Positions 1-6,923 of a stretch of 43,942 nucleotides of DNA are shown one piece after another. A program made the position numbers and the translations under genes. The DNA lies in IMG/VR virus record IMGVR_UViG_3300015245_000017, positions 1 to 43,942 of that record, one strand, 5' to 3'. Position 1 is the stretch's first letter. The number at the start of each line of letters is the position of its first letter. Below the pieces are notes generated by a model. It was not told the DNA's origin. It made no database searches and worked only from the letters and a program-made list of their open reading frames with translations. Source of the stretch: a virus.

Positions 1-77
1 ATAAAATTGAAAATGATGAGATAAAAAATGAAGGCTAGTGGTATTAACATAGCTGGCCCAACTAGTTTCTTATTCAA
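1..77. repeat. Left copy of 77-bp terminal direct repeat (circle junction)
   Basis: These 77 bases recur without a mismatch at 43866-43942. The overlap runs through the start of the gene at 28, so the two ends are the same piece of sequence and the molecule is circular or circularly permuted. A length of 77 equals a common assembler k-mer, so the repeat is probably an assembly overlap, not a biological terminal repeat. Confidence 0.95.
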
Positions 78-966
78 ATCTCCTTGGGGATTTGGAAAGA
101 CCATAGCCGCTGCGTCATTCGCTTTAGGTGGACCAACATATCTAGCTTATTGGGATAAGAAGAAGCCAGTGGAGCTTATCACATTCTATCGTAAGATGGG
201 TGAGAAAGGCAAGAAAGTATTAGATAATTTAGAAATTGATGTGTATGGAAAGACCAATGCCAACGCATACATTAATAAATGTTATGATTTTGAGTCTGAT
301 TGTAGATACACAGCATTCATTACAGATAGTGTAACCAACTTAACGGCTGGTGCAGTTAACTGGAGTCTCGGATTTAACGAGAAGGGTAAAAAGATTGCAT
401 CTAAGGCTGATAATCCTCAACAGCTAATTCCACAATTTGACGAGTATAAAACTGAAACCTCTATCGTATCTCAAGCTCTTGACATTTGTAGAGTGCTGCC
501 ATGTCATGTGATATGGACAGCACATCCATTACCAGGTATTAAGATTGAAGGTAGTGGAAGCAGCATGAAAGTATCCAAAGTTAATACTATAGTAACATAC
601 GGTTCCAAAGTAGCTGGCATCGTTCCGGGTCAGTTCACCGAAATTTACCATTTCACCAAAGAAACAAGCTACGCAACAGGAACATCTTCAATTAAGTATA
701 AGGTTTCAACTGAAGCCATTGGAGATGAGTATGCCAAGACAAGTTTAGGCTTGCCAAAAGAGCTTGATTTCACAGATAAATTTTTCTATGAGGTGTGGCT
801 TGAGGCTCTTGCACAAGTGCAGGCAGAGTATGATTCAAAAGAGAAAACAAATGAAATAGTTGAATTTGTCGTTCCCAACGTAAATCCATTTAAACAGCAA
901 CCACAAGTACAACCAACCGAACAATCAACCAAGATCTGGAACCCAGAAAAAGGAACGTACACATGA
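28..966 (+). CDS. Sak4-like RecA-fold ATPase (recombination / annealing)
   Basis: A 312-residue P-loop NTPase. The Walker A region is KSPWGFGKT (residues 17-25), with Ser where the first Gly of GxxxxGKT usually sits. A Walker B-like FITDS follows at about residues 93-97. Size, early P-loop and the next gene (an SSB-like protein overlapping by 4 bp) fit the phage Sak4/AAA_24 single-strand annealing ATPase and its SSB partner. It would act in the cytoplasm on phage DNA. The start overlaps the last codons of the gene ending at 43903 once the circle is closed, so it is an internal operon gene. The C-terminal 40 residues are Gln/Pro-rich and look like a flexible tail. Family placement is by motif and context. 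Confidence 0.75.
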   Translation: MKASGINIAGPTSFLFKSPWGFGKTIAAASFALGGPTYLAYWDKKKPVELITFYRKMGEKGKKVLDNLEIDVYGKTNANAYINKCYDFESDCRYTAFITDSVTNLTAGAVNWSLGFNEKGKKIASKADNPQQLIPQFDEYKTETSIVSQALDICRVLPCHVIWTAHPLPGIKIEGSGSSMKVSKVNTIVTYGSKVAGIVPGQFTEIYHFTKETSYATGTSSIKYKVSTEAIGDEYAKTSLGLPKELDFTDKFFYEVWLEALAQVQAEYDSKEKTNEIVEFVVPNVNPFKQQPQVQPTEQSTKIWNPEKGTYT

Positions 967-1355
967 GAGCAGCACTTACCCCCGATGACCTGAAAAAGGG
1001 AGACCTAGCAGAAGTCGGCTGGCATCCAGCTGAAATTACTGACTACAAAGAAGAAGATGCTGATACAGATGGTAGCACAAATTGCATTTTCATCTTTAAG
1101 ATTATTGATGGACCTAACAAGGGAATTTCTCCCCGTCGTCTATTAAATGAGAAGGCATTGGGATTTGGTAAGGCTTTGTTTGTAGTGGTTCTTGGACCAC
1201 CAGACCCAGTAAAGGGATATACGGCTGACCAGCTCAATTCTGAGTCATTTAAGGCTCAAATTGGCAAGAAGCTCATGATTTATATCAAGAGGGGTAAGAG
1301 CAACAAGGGCAATGAATTCAATGATGTTGTTGATTTCAGGCCGCTGTCAGCGTAA
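963..1355 (+). CDS. SSB-like / DUF669-type protein, partner of the Sak4-like ATPase
   Basis: A 130-residue protein starting in an ATGA overlap with the upstream ATPase gene, which implies translational coupling. The N-terminus (LKKGDLAEVGWHPAEITDY) followed by a beta-rich core and a final VVDFRP strand resembles the OB-fold single-strand-binding proteins (DUF669-like) usually paired with phage Sak4 genes. The likely role is coating ssDNA during replication and recombination. It lacks the acidic DDDIPF-type tail usual in bacterial SSB; that tail occurs instead on the 62-residue protein at 5701-5889. The function is inferred from neighbour and size. Confidence 0.6.
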   Translation: MRAALTPDDLKKGDLAEVGWHPAEITDYKEEDADTDGSTNCIFIFKIIDGPNKGISPRRLLNEKALGFGKALFVVVLGPPDPVKGYTADQLNSESFKAQIGKKLMIYIKRGKSNKGNEFNDVVDFRPLSA

Positions 1356-1363
1356 TTAATTAT

Positions 1364-1407
1364 GTGGGTTGAAATAGTACCATTGTTTATGTCCTATTTC
1401 AACCCAC
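1364..1407 (+). promoter_or_regulatory. Perfect 14-bp inverted repeat in the leader of the 1425 gene
   Basis: GTGGGTTGAAATAG at 1364-1377 is exactly complementary to 1394-1407, with a 16-nt loop. It lies between the stop at 1355 and the start at 1425. No U-run follows, so it does not look like a rho-independent terminator. The GGAG ribosome-binding site begins 6 nt after the right arm, the same layout as at 1979-2012. It may act as an RNA-processing, mRNA-stability or translation element. Confidence 0.75.
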
Positions 1408-1424
1408 GCCTTTGGAGAAAATTC

Positions 1425-1646
1425 ATGGAATTTGACAATCCGGCATCTGAAAATGTATCAATGGCCTATAGTAACCCATCATACAGTGGAGCACAAGTTA
1501 GACCAGCCAATATGAAAGAAAGACTCGATATGGCTATCAAACAGGCAGAGGTTAAACTTGCCGATGTTAAGAGGGCCAAAGAAATATTTGAAAAGCATCC
1601 AGCTTTAGAAGAGCTTATTAATATTATGCAAAGGAATAATTTCTAA
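1425..1646 (+). CDS. Small hypothetical protein, helical C-terminus
   Basis: A 73-residue protein of unknown function. An in-frame ATG exists at 1362, but that start would place the whole 14-bp hairpin inside the gene and has no ribosome-binding site. The ATG at 1425 has GGAG 7 nt upstream and is chosen. The first 30 residues are Ser/Asn/Pro-rich; from about residue 30 the chain looks helical and charged (KERLDMAIKQAEVKLADVK). The stop codon overlaps the next start as TAATG, so it is probably translated together with the Acb2-like gene and may form a small accessory cassette with it. Confidence 0.65.
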   Translation: MEFDNPASENVSMAYSNPSYSGAQVRPANMKERLDMAIKQAEVKLADVKRAKEIFEKHPALEELINIMQRNNF

Positions 1647-1861
1647 TGATTTCAATGAATGATTTAGAAAACTGGTTTACGTATCACGCTCCTAGACCTG
1701 AACAGATTCAGCAGTATCAGGAAATTAGGGACGCTGCACGAGTATTAGCTGGTTCTATTCTAGATAATACGGTACCATCAGCAGACCAATCAGCCGCTAT
1801 TCGTAAGGTTAGGGAGGCTGTTATGACTGCAAATGCATGCATCGCATGTGAGGGACGATAA
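1646..1861 (+). CDS. Acb2-like anti-CBASS cyclic-nucleotide sponge
   Basis: A 71-residue protein with the pattern of the Acb2 (Vs.4-related; Acb2/Tad1 hairpin domain) family: an N-terminal NWFTYHAP, then Q-x2-QYQEIRDAARVLA, a short DNTVPSADQ loop, and a final helix AAIRKVREAVMTANACIA. Known Acb2 proteins form hexamers that bind cyclic di- and trinucleotides made by bacterial CBASS (and related) defence enzymes, so the effector is not activated. The start is at 1646 or at the in-frame ATG 1655; both follow the upstream stop closely. A gap of 156 bp follows, and similar leaders lie on both sides of this two-gene cassette. The family call is by sequence pattern; ligand specificity cannot be read. 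Confidence 0.8.
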   Translation: MISMNDLENWFTYHAPRPEQIQQYQEIRDAARVLAGSILDNTVPSADQSAAIRKVREAVMTANACIACEGR

Positions 1862-2017
1862 ACGGGTGAAATTTTCGATTGGTTGTTTAGCCTTGGTTTC
1901 TAGTTAGCTATGCTGGCTTCTACATCCGCAGATACTATAAAAAAGTTAGGATAGACCGACACAAGCCCCGTTGTGTTGGGCTGGAAATAGTCCTAGCAGC
2001 CAGTCTTTGGAGAATCT
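1862..2017 (+). promoter_or_regulatory. Intergenic leader with two hairpins
   Basis: This is a 156-bp gap with no gene. It holds a hairpin ACACAA (1959-1964), loop GCCCCG, TTGTGT (1971-1976), and a second stem GGCTG (1979-1983) with CAGCC (1997-2001). The second stem ends 7 nt before the GGAG at 2009-2012 that serves the gene at 2018. The words GAAATAGT, TCCTA and CTTTGGAGAA are shared with the leader at 1371-1421. I see no convincing promoter and no U-run. A small structured RNA or a translational control element is possible. Confidence 0.5.
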
Positions 2018-2404
2018 ATGGAAGATTTCACATACGTCAAAGAGCAGATTGAAAGTAAAAGAGAATGGGCATTAGCATTTAAGTTATCTGAAGTTCATAA
2101 TGATAATGCACCACTTGGTTGGACTAACTATATTGAACTGGCTACATGGTTATTTAGCCATTATAATATGGCTGATATAACAAAGCGGCCCATATTAGAG
2201 AATGTTAAATGTCCTGAATGTGATGGGGAGATGGCATCACGTAAAGGACCGCATGGTTCATTCTGGGGATGCAAACAGTATCCAAAGTGCAGAGGCACTA
2301 GGGACAATCAAGGTCGTAGTAAAGAAGAGATAGCAGCAGAGAGAGGACAAGATAAAGAAGAAGTTATTCAACAAGACGGATTCAGGTTTGAACGGCGGAG
2401 ATGA
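2018..2404 (+). CDS. Topoisomerase-type C4 zinc-finger protein
   Basis: A 128-residue protein. Its C-terminal half carries the topoisomerase I C4 zinc-finger pattern, CPECDGEMASRKGPHG followed by FWGCKQYPKC (about residues 67-95), known to bind single-stranded DNA. The N-terminal 65 residues are a Trp-rich helical region of unknown role. It ends in a charged tail. The start has GGAG 5 nt upstream after a leader hairpin, and the stop overlaps the next ATG (ATGA). Among replication genes it is likely an ssDNA-binding accessory factor. No catalytic topoisomerase domain is present. Confidence 0.7.
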   Translation: MEDFTYVKEQIESKREWALAFKLSEVHNDNAPLGWTNYIELATWLFSHYNMADITKRPILENVKCPECDGEMASRKGPHGSFWGCKQYPKCRGTRDNQGRSKEEIAAERGQDKEEVIQQDGFRFERRR

Positions 2405-2676
2405 GACAGCCACCAGTTAAGCAGAGCTGGATAGAGAGAGCTATTGATATTCACAAGTTCCACATACATCAACTAAAGGATGAGAACGATTGGACAATAG
2501 AAAAGACAGCTAAAGCTCTCAATCGCTCGATTGGTTCTGTATCTCAAGATTTATTGTTAGCTAGCTGGTTCAAAACTCACGAAAAGCAATTAAGGCGTTG
2601 CTCAAGTATGAGAGATGCTATTGCATGGGTGCGGCTGAAGAGAAAAGAAATGCAATTGGAGGACATAGAAATATGA
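2401..2676 (+). CDS. Small HTH-like protein
   Basis: A 91-residue basic protein. The segment WTIEKTAKALNRSIGSVSQD (about residues 33-52) reads as a helix-turn-helix: helix, AKALNRS turn, then a recognition helix starting SIGSVSQ. This resembles small phage regulators or ParB/KorB-type HTHs. It is coupled to both neighbours by ATGA overlaps. A DNA-binding regulatory role is likely, but the target cannot be seen; the CGACAC arrays near 36.5-36.8 kb are one place to test. Confidence 0.55.
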   Translation: MRQPPVKQSWIERAIDIHKFHIHQLKDENDWTIEKTAKALNRSIGSVSQDLLLASWFKTHEKQLRRCSSMRDAIAWVRLKRKEMQLEDIEI

Positions 2677-2870
2677 CTGTAGAAGAGGCTAAACTGATTA
2701 TGAATCTATTTGATAGTATAGAAATTAAATTAAATGTTATAATGGACAATTTATTTAATAGGTTAAAAGTTGCTCACGTTATTGATATTACTGATGATAG
2801 AGTTCATATATCTAAACAGATTGTTAAGATGCACGAGACGCCTGATGGTGTGGTTATTCAAATTAAATAA
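2673..2870 (+). CDS. Small hypothetical protein
   Basis: A 65-residue protein of unknown function. An open frame extends upstream to 2598, but the ATG at 2673 has GGAGG at 2658-2662 and makes an ATGA overlap with the previous stop, so it is the better start. The sequence is helical at the start (EEAKLIMNLFDSIEIKLN) and beta-like at the end. The last base of the stop codon is the A of the next ATG. Confidence 0.6.
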   Translation: MTVEEAKLIMNLFDSIEIKLNVIMDNLFNRLKVAHVIDITDDRVHISKQIVKMHETPDGVVIQIK

Positions 2871-3091
2871 TGCCAAGCCATCAAGATAGAATCTCTAAGG
2901 CATATAGCGATTTATGCTCCCGTTGCCTTAGTAGGAAAAATAGAGAATGGGACAATGAAACACCATATCCATATCTGTGTGATGTATGTTCCTGGATAAA
3001 TCATCTACATAATAAAGTTGTTAATTCATTACCTGAATCTATCATTAAGCGAATGACAGATGTAGAGAAAAAAGGATGCCTAGATACGTAG
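2870..3091 (+). CDS. Small zinc-ribbon-like protein
   Basis: A 73-residue protein with two cysteine pairs, CSRC (about residues 16-19) and CDVC (about residues 37-40), the spacing of a zinc ribbon. It overlaps the polymerase start by 16 bp. It is one of at least ten short proteins in this genome with paired CxxC motifs. Role unknown; DNA, RNA or protein binding is possible. Confidence 0.6.
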   Translation: MPSHQDRISKAYSDLCSRCLSRKNREWDNETPYPYLCDVCSWINHLHNKVVNSLPESIIKRMTDVEKKGCLDT

Positions 3092-5532
3092 GAGGGATCG
3101 GTCCATTAGAGCCAGATTTAATGGCAGTGGGAGAGGCACCTGGTAAACATGAGCATGAGACAGGTGTACCATTCTCAGGTCCAGCCGGTGAAATATTTGA
3201 TGATTGTTTAAGAAAAGCAAATATTCGACGAAGTGATGTATATATAACTAATGTATGCAAGTATCAACCACCTATGAATGACTTAACGAAGTTACATTTA
3301 ATAGGTGTTGACATAAATAAGGAATCGGAGAATCTCTGGAATGATGAAATCAAACCGAGAAGACCCAAGTGTATCTTGGCTATTGGGGATACTGCTCTTA
3401 ATCATATTACTGGATATTCTGGCATACTTAATTATCGCGGGAGTATTCTCCTGGCTAAAGATGGCGTTACAAAGGTAGTCCCAACTATACATCCAGCCGC
3501 TCTGTTTAACCGAGGTGACAAAGGTGGACTTGAATACACGTACATCAAGCTCATTGAATCAGATATTGCACGGGCTGTTGAAGAATCCAAAAGTAGGCAG
3601 TTATCTCTACCGAATAAAGAACTCGATATATGTCACAATTCGCTTGACCTCTACAGATTCTTCGACAAATACAAAAACTTCGACAAAGCGTCGGTTGATA
3701 TCGAATCTATTAATTGCGTGCCAGTTTGTGTTGGCTTTGCTTTCAACAGGCACCACGCAATCTCTGTGCCTTTACTTAGGACTATTGGTAAGCATAAGCT
3801 CACTGATATGGGAGACTATGAACTTGACGAAATATGGAGATTGATTGACAGCCAGCTCAGACGGCTACGTATTATTGGGCAAAACTTCAAGTATGACGAG
3901 TTCAAACTTAATCTTATTGGTTTTCAATGCCCAAACTTGTACAGCGACACCCTCATTAAGACAAGAGTTATCTTCCCAGAATTACCACAAAAGAAGCTCC
4001 ACGTTCAATCGTCTTTATGGACAAGAGAGCCTTATTACAAAGAGGAAGGCAAAGAGTTTAAGTTCGGCAAGCAGAAAGTTGAACAGTTATTCAAATATAA
4101 TGCTAAGGATTGTGCCGTTACATATGAAATTGATGAGGTACAGGAACAAGACTTAATTGATTTAAGCGATGTTTATGGATTAAAGCTGTTGAACTATTAT
4201 TATAAGTATATGATGAGGAAACATAAATTCTATTTGAAGATGGAGAACAACGGCTTCCTCATTGATTTGCCAAGAAAGAAAGAGCTATCTAAGAAGTATG
4301 GAGAGATGGCTAAGGCAGTTCATGACAAGATAACAGAACTCGTAGGGCATGAAGTAAATGTAGCTAGCTATCCTCAGATGTTTGAATTATTATATAAAGA
4401 AATGAAGTTTAAATTTATGAAACGCAATCCAACATCTGAAGACACAATTGTAGCACTACTGGGGAATCATGCTAAAACAAAAGAGAAAAAAGACATTCTT
4501 ACGAACATCCTTGAAGAACGAAGAATACGTACTCAAAAGTCAAGGAACATCAGCTTCTCTCCAGATTATGATGGGAGGTGTAAAACATCTTTCAGCATAT
4601 CAGCAACGGAGACTTGCAGAAGCTCTACTGGAATTCTCAAAAAGCCTGTCAGACCAAAGAAAATTGGATTGGCATTTCATACTATCGCTAAACATGGCAG
4701 ACTTGCCAAAGATATACGAAGCATGTTTATCTGCGACCCAGGATACGTCATTATCGGAGCCGATAGCAGCCAAGCTGAAGCTAGGGTCGTGGCAGTATTA
4801 GCAGAAGATTGGGAATTATTAGAGGCGTTTGATAAGGTTGACATACATAGACGAACGGCAGGAATGATATTTGGATATACTAGAGAATTAGTCCTGACGA
4901 CTGGTATTGTTCCCGTCGTTGACATAATGGAAAAGGATGGTCCTGAGAGGTTCTGTGGAAAAAAGACTAGGCACGCTGGGAATTACGACATGGGCAAAAA
5001 TGAGTTTATGGTTAATTTCAATACTGATGCTCAGAAGTTCGATATACCTATGTCTATATCTGAATGGCGTTCTGGTCAGATGCTTGAACTTTTTCATGGC
5101 GCATCGCCAAGGATTAGAAATAAGTTCCATAAGGATATCATTGATTGTCTCCAGAGCACAAGAGCGATTGTGGACCCGTATGGCGGTCTTCGTATCTTCA
5201 ATGGAAGAATGGACACTCAGCTCTATAAAGAAGGATATGCAAACATACCGCAAAGAACAGTAGCACATCTTGTGCAAGGTGCAGGATTAACTATTGAAGA
5301 TGAATTGAATGGCGATGTAGAGCATATGTGGCTAAGTGAAGACCATGATAGCCTAAAGATGCAGGTTCCCGCTAACAACTGGGAACCGTATGCTAGGCTG
5401 ATGAAGAAACATTTTGAAGTTCCAATTGATTTCTCTGGCTGTAGCTTGAAACGTGATTACATGTTAACTATTCCATGTTCAATTGAATTTAGTGACACTA
5501 ATTATTCTGAGATGAGACCGATTAAAATATGA
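3076..5532 (+). CDS. Fused uracil-DNA glycosylase / family A DNA polymerase
   Basis: An 818-residue replicative polymerase with an extra N-terminal domain. Residues 1-170 match a UDG-superfamily fold: GEAPGKHE (about 16-23), PFSGPAG, TNVCKYQPP and the terminal IHPAAL. The 3'-5' exonuclease follows with Exo I DIES (about 206), Exo II NFKYDEF (about 269) and Exo III YNAKD (about 338). The polymerase has motif A DSSQAEAR (about 560), motif B KKTRHAGNY (about 630) and motif C HDSL (about 756). All key acidic residues appear present. No N-terminal CxxC of the iron-sulphur family 4 UDGs is visible. It should copy the phage genome and may excise or sense uracil ahead of synthesis. The start has AAAGGA just upstream. 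Other phage polymerases with UDG-like domains exist, but this is not the usual T7 architecture. Confidence 0.85.
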   Translation: MPRYVGGIGPLEPDLMAVGEAPGKHEHETGVPFSGPAGEIFDDCLRKANIRRSDVYITNVCKYQPPMNDLTKLHLIGVDINKESENLWNDEIKPRRPKCILAIGDTALNHITGYSGILNYRGSILLAKDGVTKVVPTIHPAALFNRGDKGGLEYTYIKLIESDIARAVEESKSRQLSLPNKELDICHNSLDLYRFFDKYKNFDKASVDIESINCVPVCVGFAFNRHHAISVPLLRTIGKHKLTDMGDYELDEIWRLIDSQLRRLRIIGQNFKYDEFKLNLIGFQCPNLYSDTLIKTRVIFPELPQKKLHVQSSLWTREPYYKEEGKEFKFGKQKVEQLFKYNAKDCAVTYEIDEVQEQDLIDLSDVYGLKLLNYYYKYMMRKHKFYLKMENNGFLIDLPRKKELSKKYGEMAKAVHDKITELVGHEVNVASYPQMFELLYKEMKFKFMKRNPTSEDTIVALLGNHAKTKEKKDILTNILEERRIRTQKSRNISFSPDYDGRCKTSFSISATETCRSSTGILKKPVRPKKIGLAFHTIAKHGRLAKDIRSMFICDPGYVIIGADSSQAEARVVAVLAEDWELLEAFDKVDIHRRTAGMIFGYTRELVLTTGIVPVVDIMEKDGPERFCGKKTRHAGNYDMGKNEFMVNFNTDAQKFDIPMSISEWRSGQMLELFHGASPRIRNKFHKDIIDCLQSTRAIVDPYGGLRIFNGRMDTQLYKEGYANIPQRTVAHLVQGAGLTIEDELNGDVEHMWLSEDHDSLKMQVPANNWEPYARLMKKHFEVPIDFSGCSLKRDYMLTIPCSIEFSDTNYSEMRPIKI

Positions 5533-5708
5533 ATATTAGGATTGTTTGTGGTAATTGTAGTCATGCATTCAAAAGCATTAAAGTGTATATGAAACATTCT
5601 GATAGGATGGCAGCTGAAAATATGCCAACTAAATTACTAAGTCAATATGAATGTACTAATTGCAAAAATAAAGTAATTATTGAAATTGATGAAATAGAAT
5701 ATGAATGA
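5529..5708 (+). CDS. Zinc-ribbon miniprotein
   Basis: A 59-residue protein with CGNC at residues 7-10 and CTNC at residues 42-45, a typical zinc-ribbon layout. It starts in an ATGA overlap with the polymerase stop and overlaps the next gene by 8 bp. It has no visible catalytic residues. Likely a small nucleic-acid- or protein-binding module; function unknown. Confidence 0.6.
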   Translation: MNIRIVCGNCSHAFKSIKVYMKHSDRMAAENMPTKLLSQYECTNCKNKVIIEIDEIEYE

Positions 5709-5889
5709 TATAAGAATCGAAGTTGTAATTGTAATATGGGAAGCAGGCTTATTCAAGTCAAGAGACAGGATAGAAGCCAATTCATTTGAAGAATTAGATA
5801 CACAATTAGATGTATCTTTAAAAGCGGCTGAAGATAGATTAACCAAGACATCATATCCATTTTTGGAGGACGATGATATTCCATTTTGA
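5701..5889 (+). CDS. 62-aa protein ending in an SSB-type tail (DDDIPF)
   Basis: The body (MNDIRIEVVIVIWEAG, then a helical EELDTQLDVSLKAAEDRL) matches nothing I recognise and is too short for a full OB fold. Its last residues, LEDDDIPF, are those of the conserved C-terminal tip of bacterial SSB (DDDIPF in E. coli), the peptide bound by RecQ, PriA, RecO, Exo I, the DNA polymerase III chi subunit and others. The phage's own SSB-like protein lacks this tail. It sits just after the polymerase. It may recruit host SSB-binding enzymes to phage forks or titrate them. The motif is seen; the role is inferred. Confidence 0.65.
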   Translation: MNDIRIEVVIVIWEAGLFKSRDRIEANSFEELDTQLDVSLKAAEDRLTKTSYPFLEDDDIPF

Positions 5890-5898
5890 GATGAAAAT

Positions 5899-6072
5899 AT
5901 GAGTATAGTTAAAGTGATTATTCACGCCAAAAATAATTACAATATTGATATATCTGTAGATGGTAAATTCATAGTAACTATAGATGATGCCCCAAATGTT
6001 GATTCGGTATACTATGCATTAAAGATACTATTTGAGAAACTGGATGTTAATGTGGAGGTTGAACGAAGATGA
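5899..6072 (+). CDS. Small hypothetical protein
   Basis: A 57-residue protein. It starts at 5899 (the ATG at 5891 stops after three codons) and ends in an ATGA overlap with the gene at 6069. It is predominantly beta-like with a short helix (YYALKILFEKL). Function unknown; the tight coupling on its right side supports a real gene. Confidence 0.5.
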   Translation: MSIVKVIIHAKNNYNIDISVDGKFIVTIDDAPNVDSVYYALKILFEKLDVNVEVERR

Positions 6073-6254
6073 GCGAGCCGGGTACTGATTGGTACATACA
6101 TCGTATAAAAGTAATGCTTGGGGAAATTGATAAATTAGTATTTGAATCTACTATGATTAATTCAAAAAGAGAAATCATACCTCATAATACTAATGAAATA
6201 AAGATTAATCTTCACACAATCATTAAAAAACTAAAAGAAAATGACAGAGCCTAG
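6069..6254 (+). CDS. Small hypothetical protein
   Basis: A 61-residue protein, probably helical. GGAGG lies about 9 nt before the ATG. Its 3' end overlaps the next gene by 14 bp. It carries DWYIHRIKVMLGEIDKL near the N-terminus and a basic C-terminus. No family recognised. Confidence 0.5.
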   Translation: MSEPGTDWYIHRIKVMLGEIDKLVFESTMINSKREIIPHNTNEIKINLHTIIKKLKENDRA

Positions 6255-6399
6255 CTTACAAGAGATTATTGACGTACAGAAAAATGATACTAGTAATGGT
6301 TATTGGCTCATTCTTGATTGCGGACATTGGTATAAATGGACTGGTAAACTATTACCTAAAATTGGTGATGAGTTTAGATGTCCGTGGAAACATGAGTGA
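6241..6399 (+). CDS. Small Cys/Trp-rich protein, possible zinc knuckle
   Basis: A 52-residue protein. The segment LDCGHWYKW with FRCPWKHE at the C-terminus places CxH and CxxxH pairs about 20 residues apart, suggesting a small zinc-binding fold. It overlaps the gene before it and lies 3 nt before the gene after it. Similar short CGHW proteins occur in phage early operons, by recall. Function unknown. Confidence 0.55.
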   Translation: MTEPSLQEIIDVQKNDTSNGYWLILDCGHWYKWTGKLLPKIGDEFRCPWKHE

Positions 6400-6402
6400 T
6401 AG

Positions 6403-6630
6403 ATGATTTGCATCATAGCAGGCAATTACAATGAAGCAAAGAACTGGGCTTTTGGACAGCAGCTAGATACTAACGAATGGTTTTATCCAGGAGAACTAGA
6501 AGATTTATACGATAAGAATGGATTTCATGTATTGGTTGTTGGCTCAGCATATCAATTACCAATAAACTATTTCGAGAAACTATTTGCATTAGCGAAGCAA
6601 AGAGGGAGACAGAACAGAAATGATAAATGA
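6403..6630 (+). CDS. Conserved small phage protein (IIAGN...EWFYP...FHVLVVGSA)
   Basis: A 75-residue protein with IIAGNYNEAKNWA at the start, DTNEWFYP in the middle, FHVLVVGSA and YFEKLFALAKQRGRQNR at the end. I recall this pattern as a recurrent uncharacterised family in phages of several hosts. Two beta strands and two helices can be inferred. There is no Walker or catalytic motif. The 3' end overlaps the next gene by 11 bp. Confidence 0.6.
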   Translation: MICIIAGNYNEAKNWAFGQQLDTNEWFYPGELEDLYDKNGFHVLVVGSAYQLPINYFEKLFALAKQRGRQNRNDK

Positions 6631-6796
6631 TGATGAATCTGACATGGCAATTGTAACAGCCATTGGCATAGCCGTAGTTACCATCAGAGATGCATTCAAT
6701 TTGAGTTCTGATGAAGCTGAAGAATTAATAGATACTTTATATGACAAACTAGCTAGATTTGCTGATAGGAGAAAGAATGAACATAGAACTAAGTAA
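6620..6796 (+). CDS. Small hypothetical protein
   Basis: A 58-residue protein that starts inside the previous gene and overlaps the next by 20 bp. The first half is hydrophobic (AIVTAIGIAVVTI, about residues 9-22), the second half acidic then basic. The hydrophobic stretch is short and preceded by acidic residues, so a membrane segment is uncertain. Function unknown. Confidence 0.5.
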   Translation: MINDDESDMAIVTAIGIAVVTIRDAFNLSSDEAEELIDTLYDKLARFADRRKNEHRTK

Positions 6797-6914
6797 AGAA
6801 GAAGTTAACATTATCATCATTGGCATGACAGGTAGTCAATATCCACTCGATATGCAACGACGAGCATTTGACTTGGTTATGAAACTAAGAGATAAATTGC
6901 GTGAGACTTCTTGA
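6777..6914 (+). CDS. Very small hypothetical protein
   Basis: A 45-residue open frame starting with MNIELSKEEVNIIIIGM, read directly from the sequence. AGGAG lies 6 nt before the ATG. It overlaps the previous gene by 20 bp and ends 9 nt before the helicase gene. It resembles small helical phage proteins that begin ELSxEE. Function unknown. Confidence 0.5.
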   Translation: MNIELSKEEVNIIIIGMTGSQYPLDMQRRAFDLVMKLRDKLRETS

Positions 6915-6923
6915 AGCTAAATC

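Noticed and set aside
3515-4801. Several overlapping plus-strand frames inside the polymerase gene
   Set aside because: They are out-of-frame shadows of the polymerase; none has a family pattern or ribosome-binding site.
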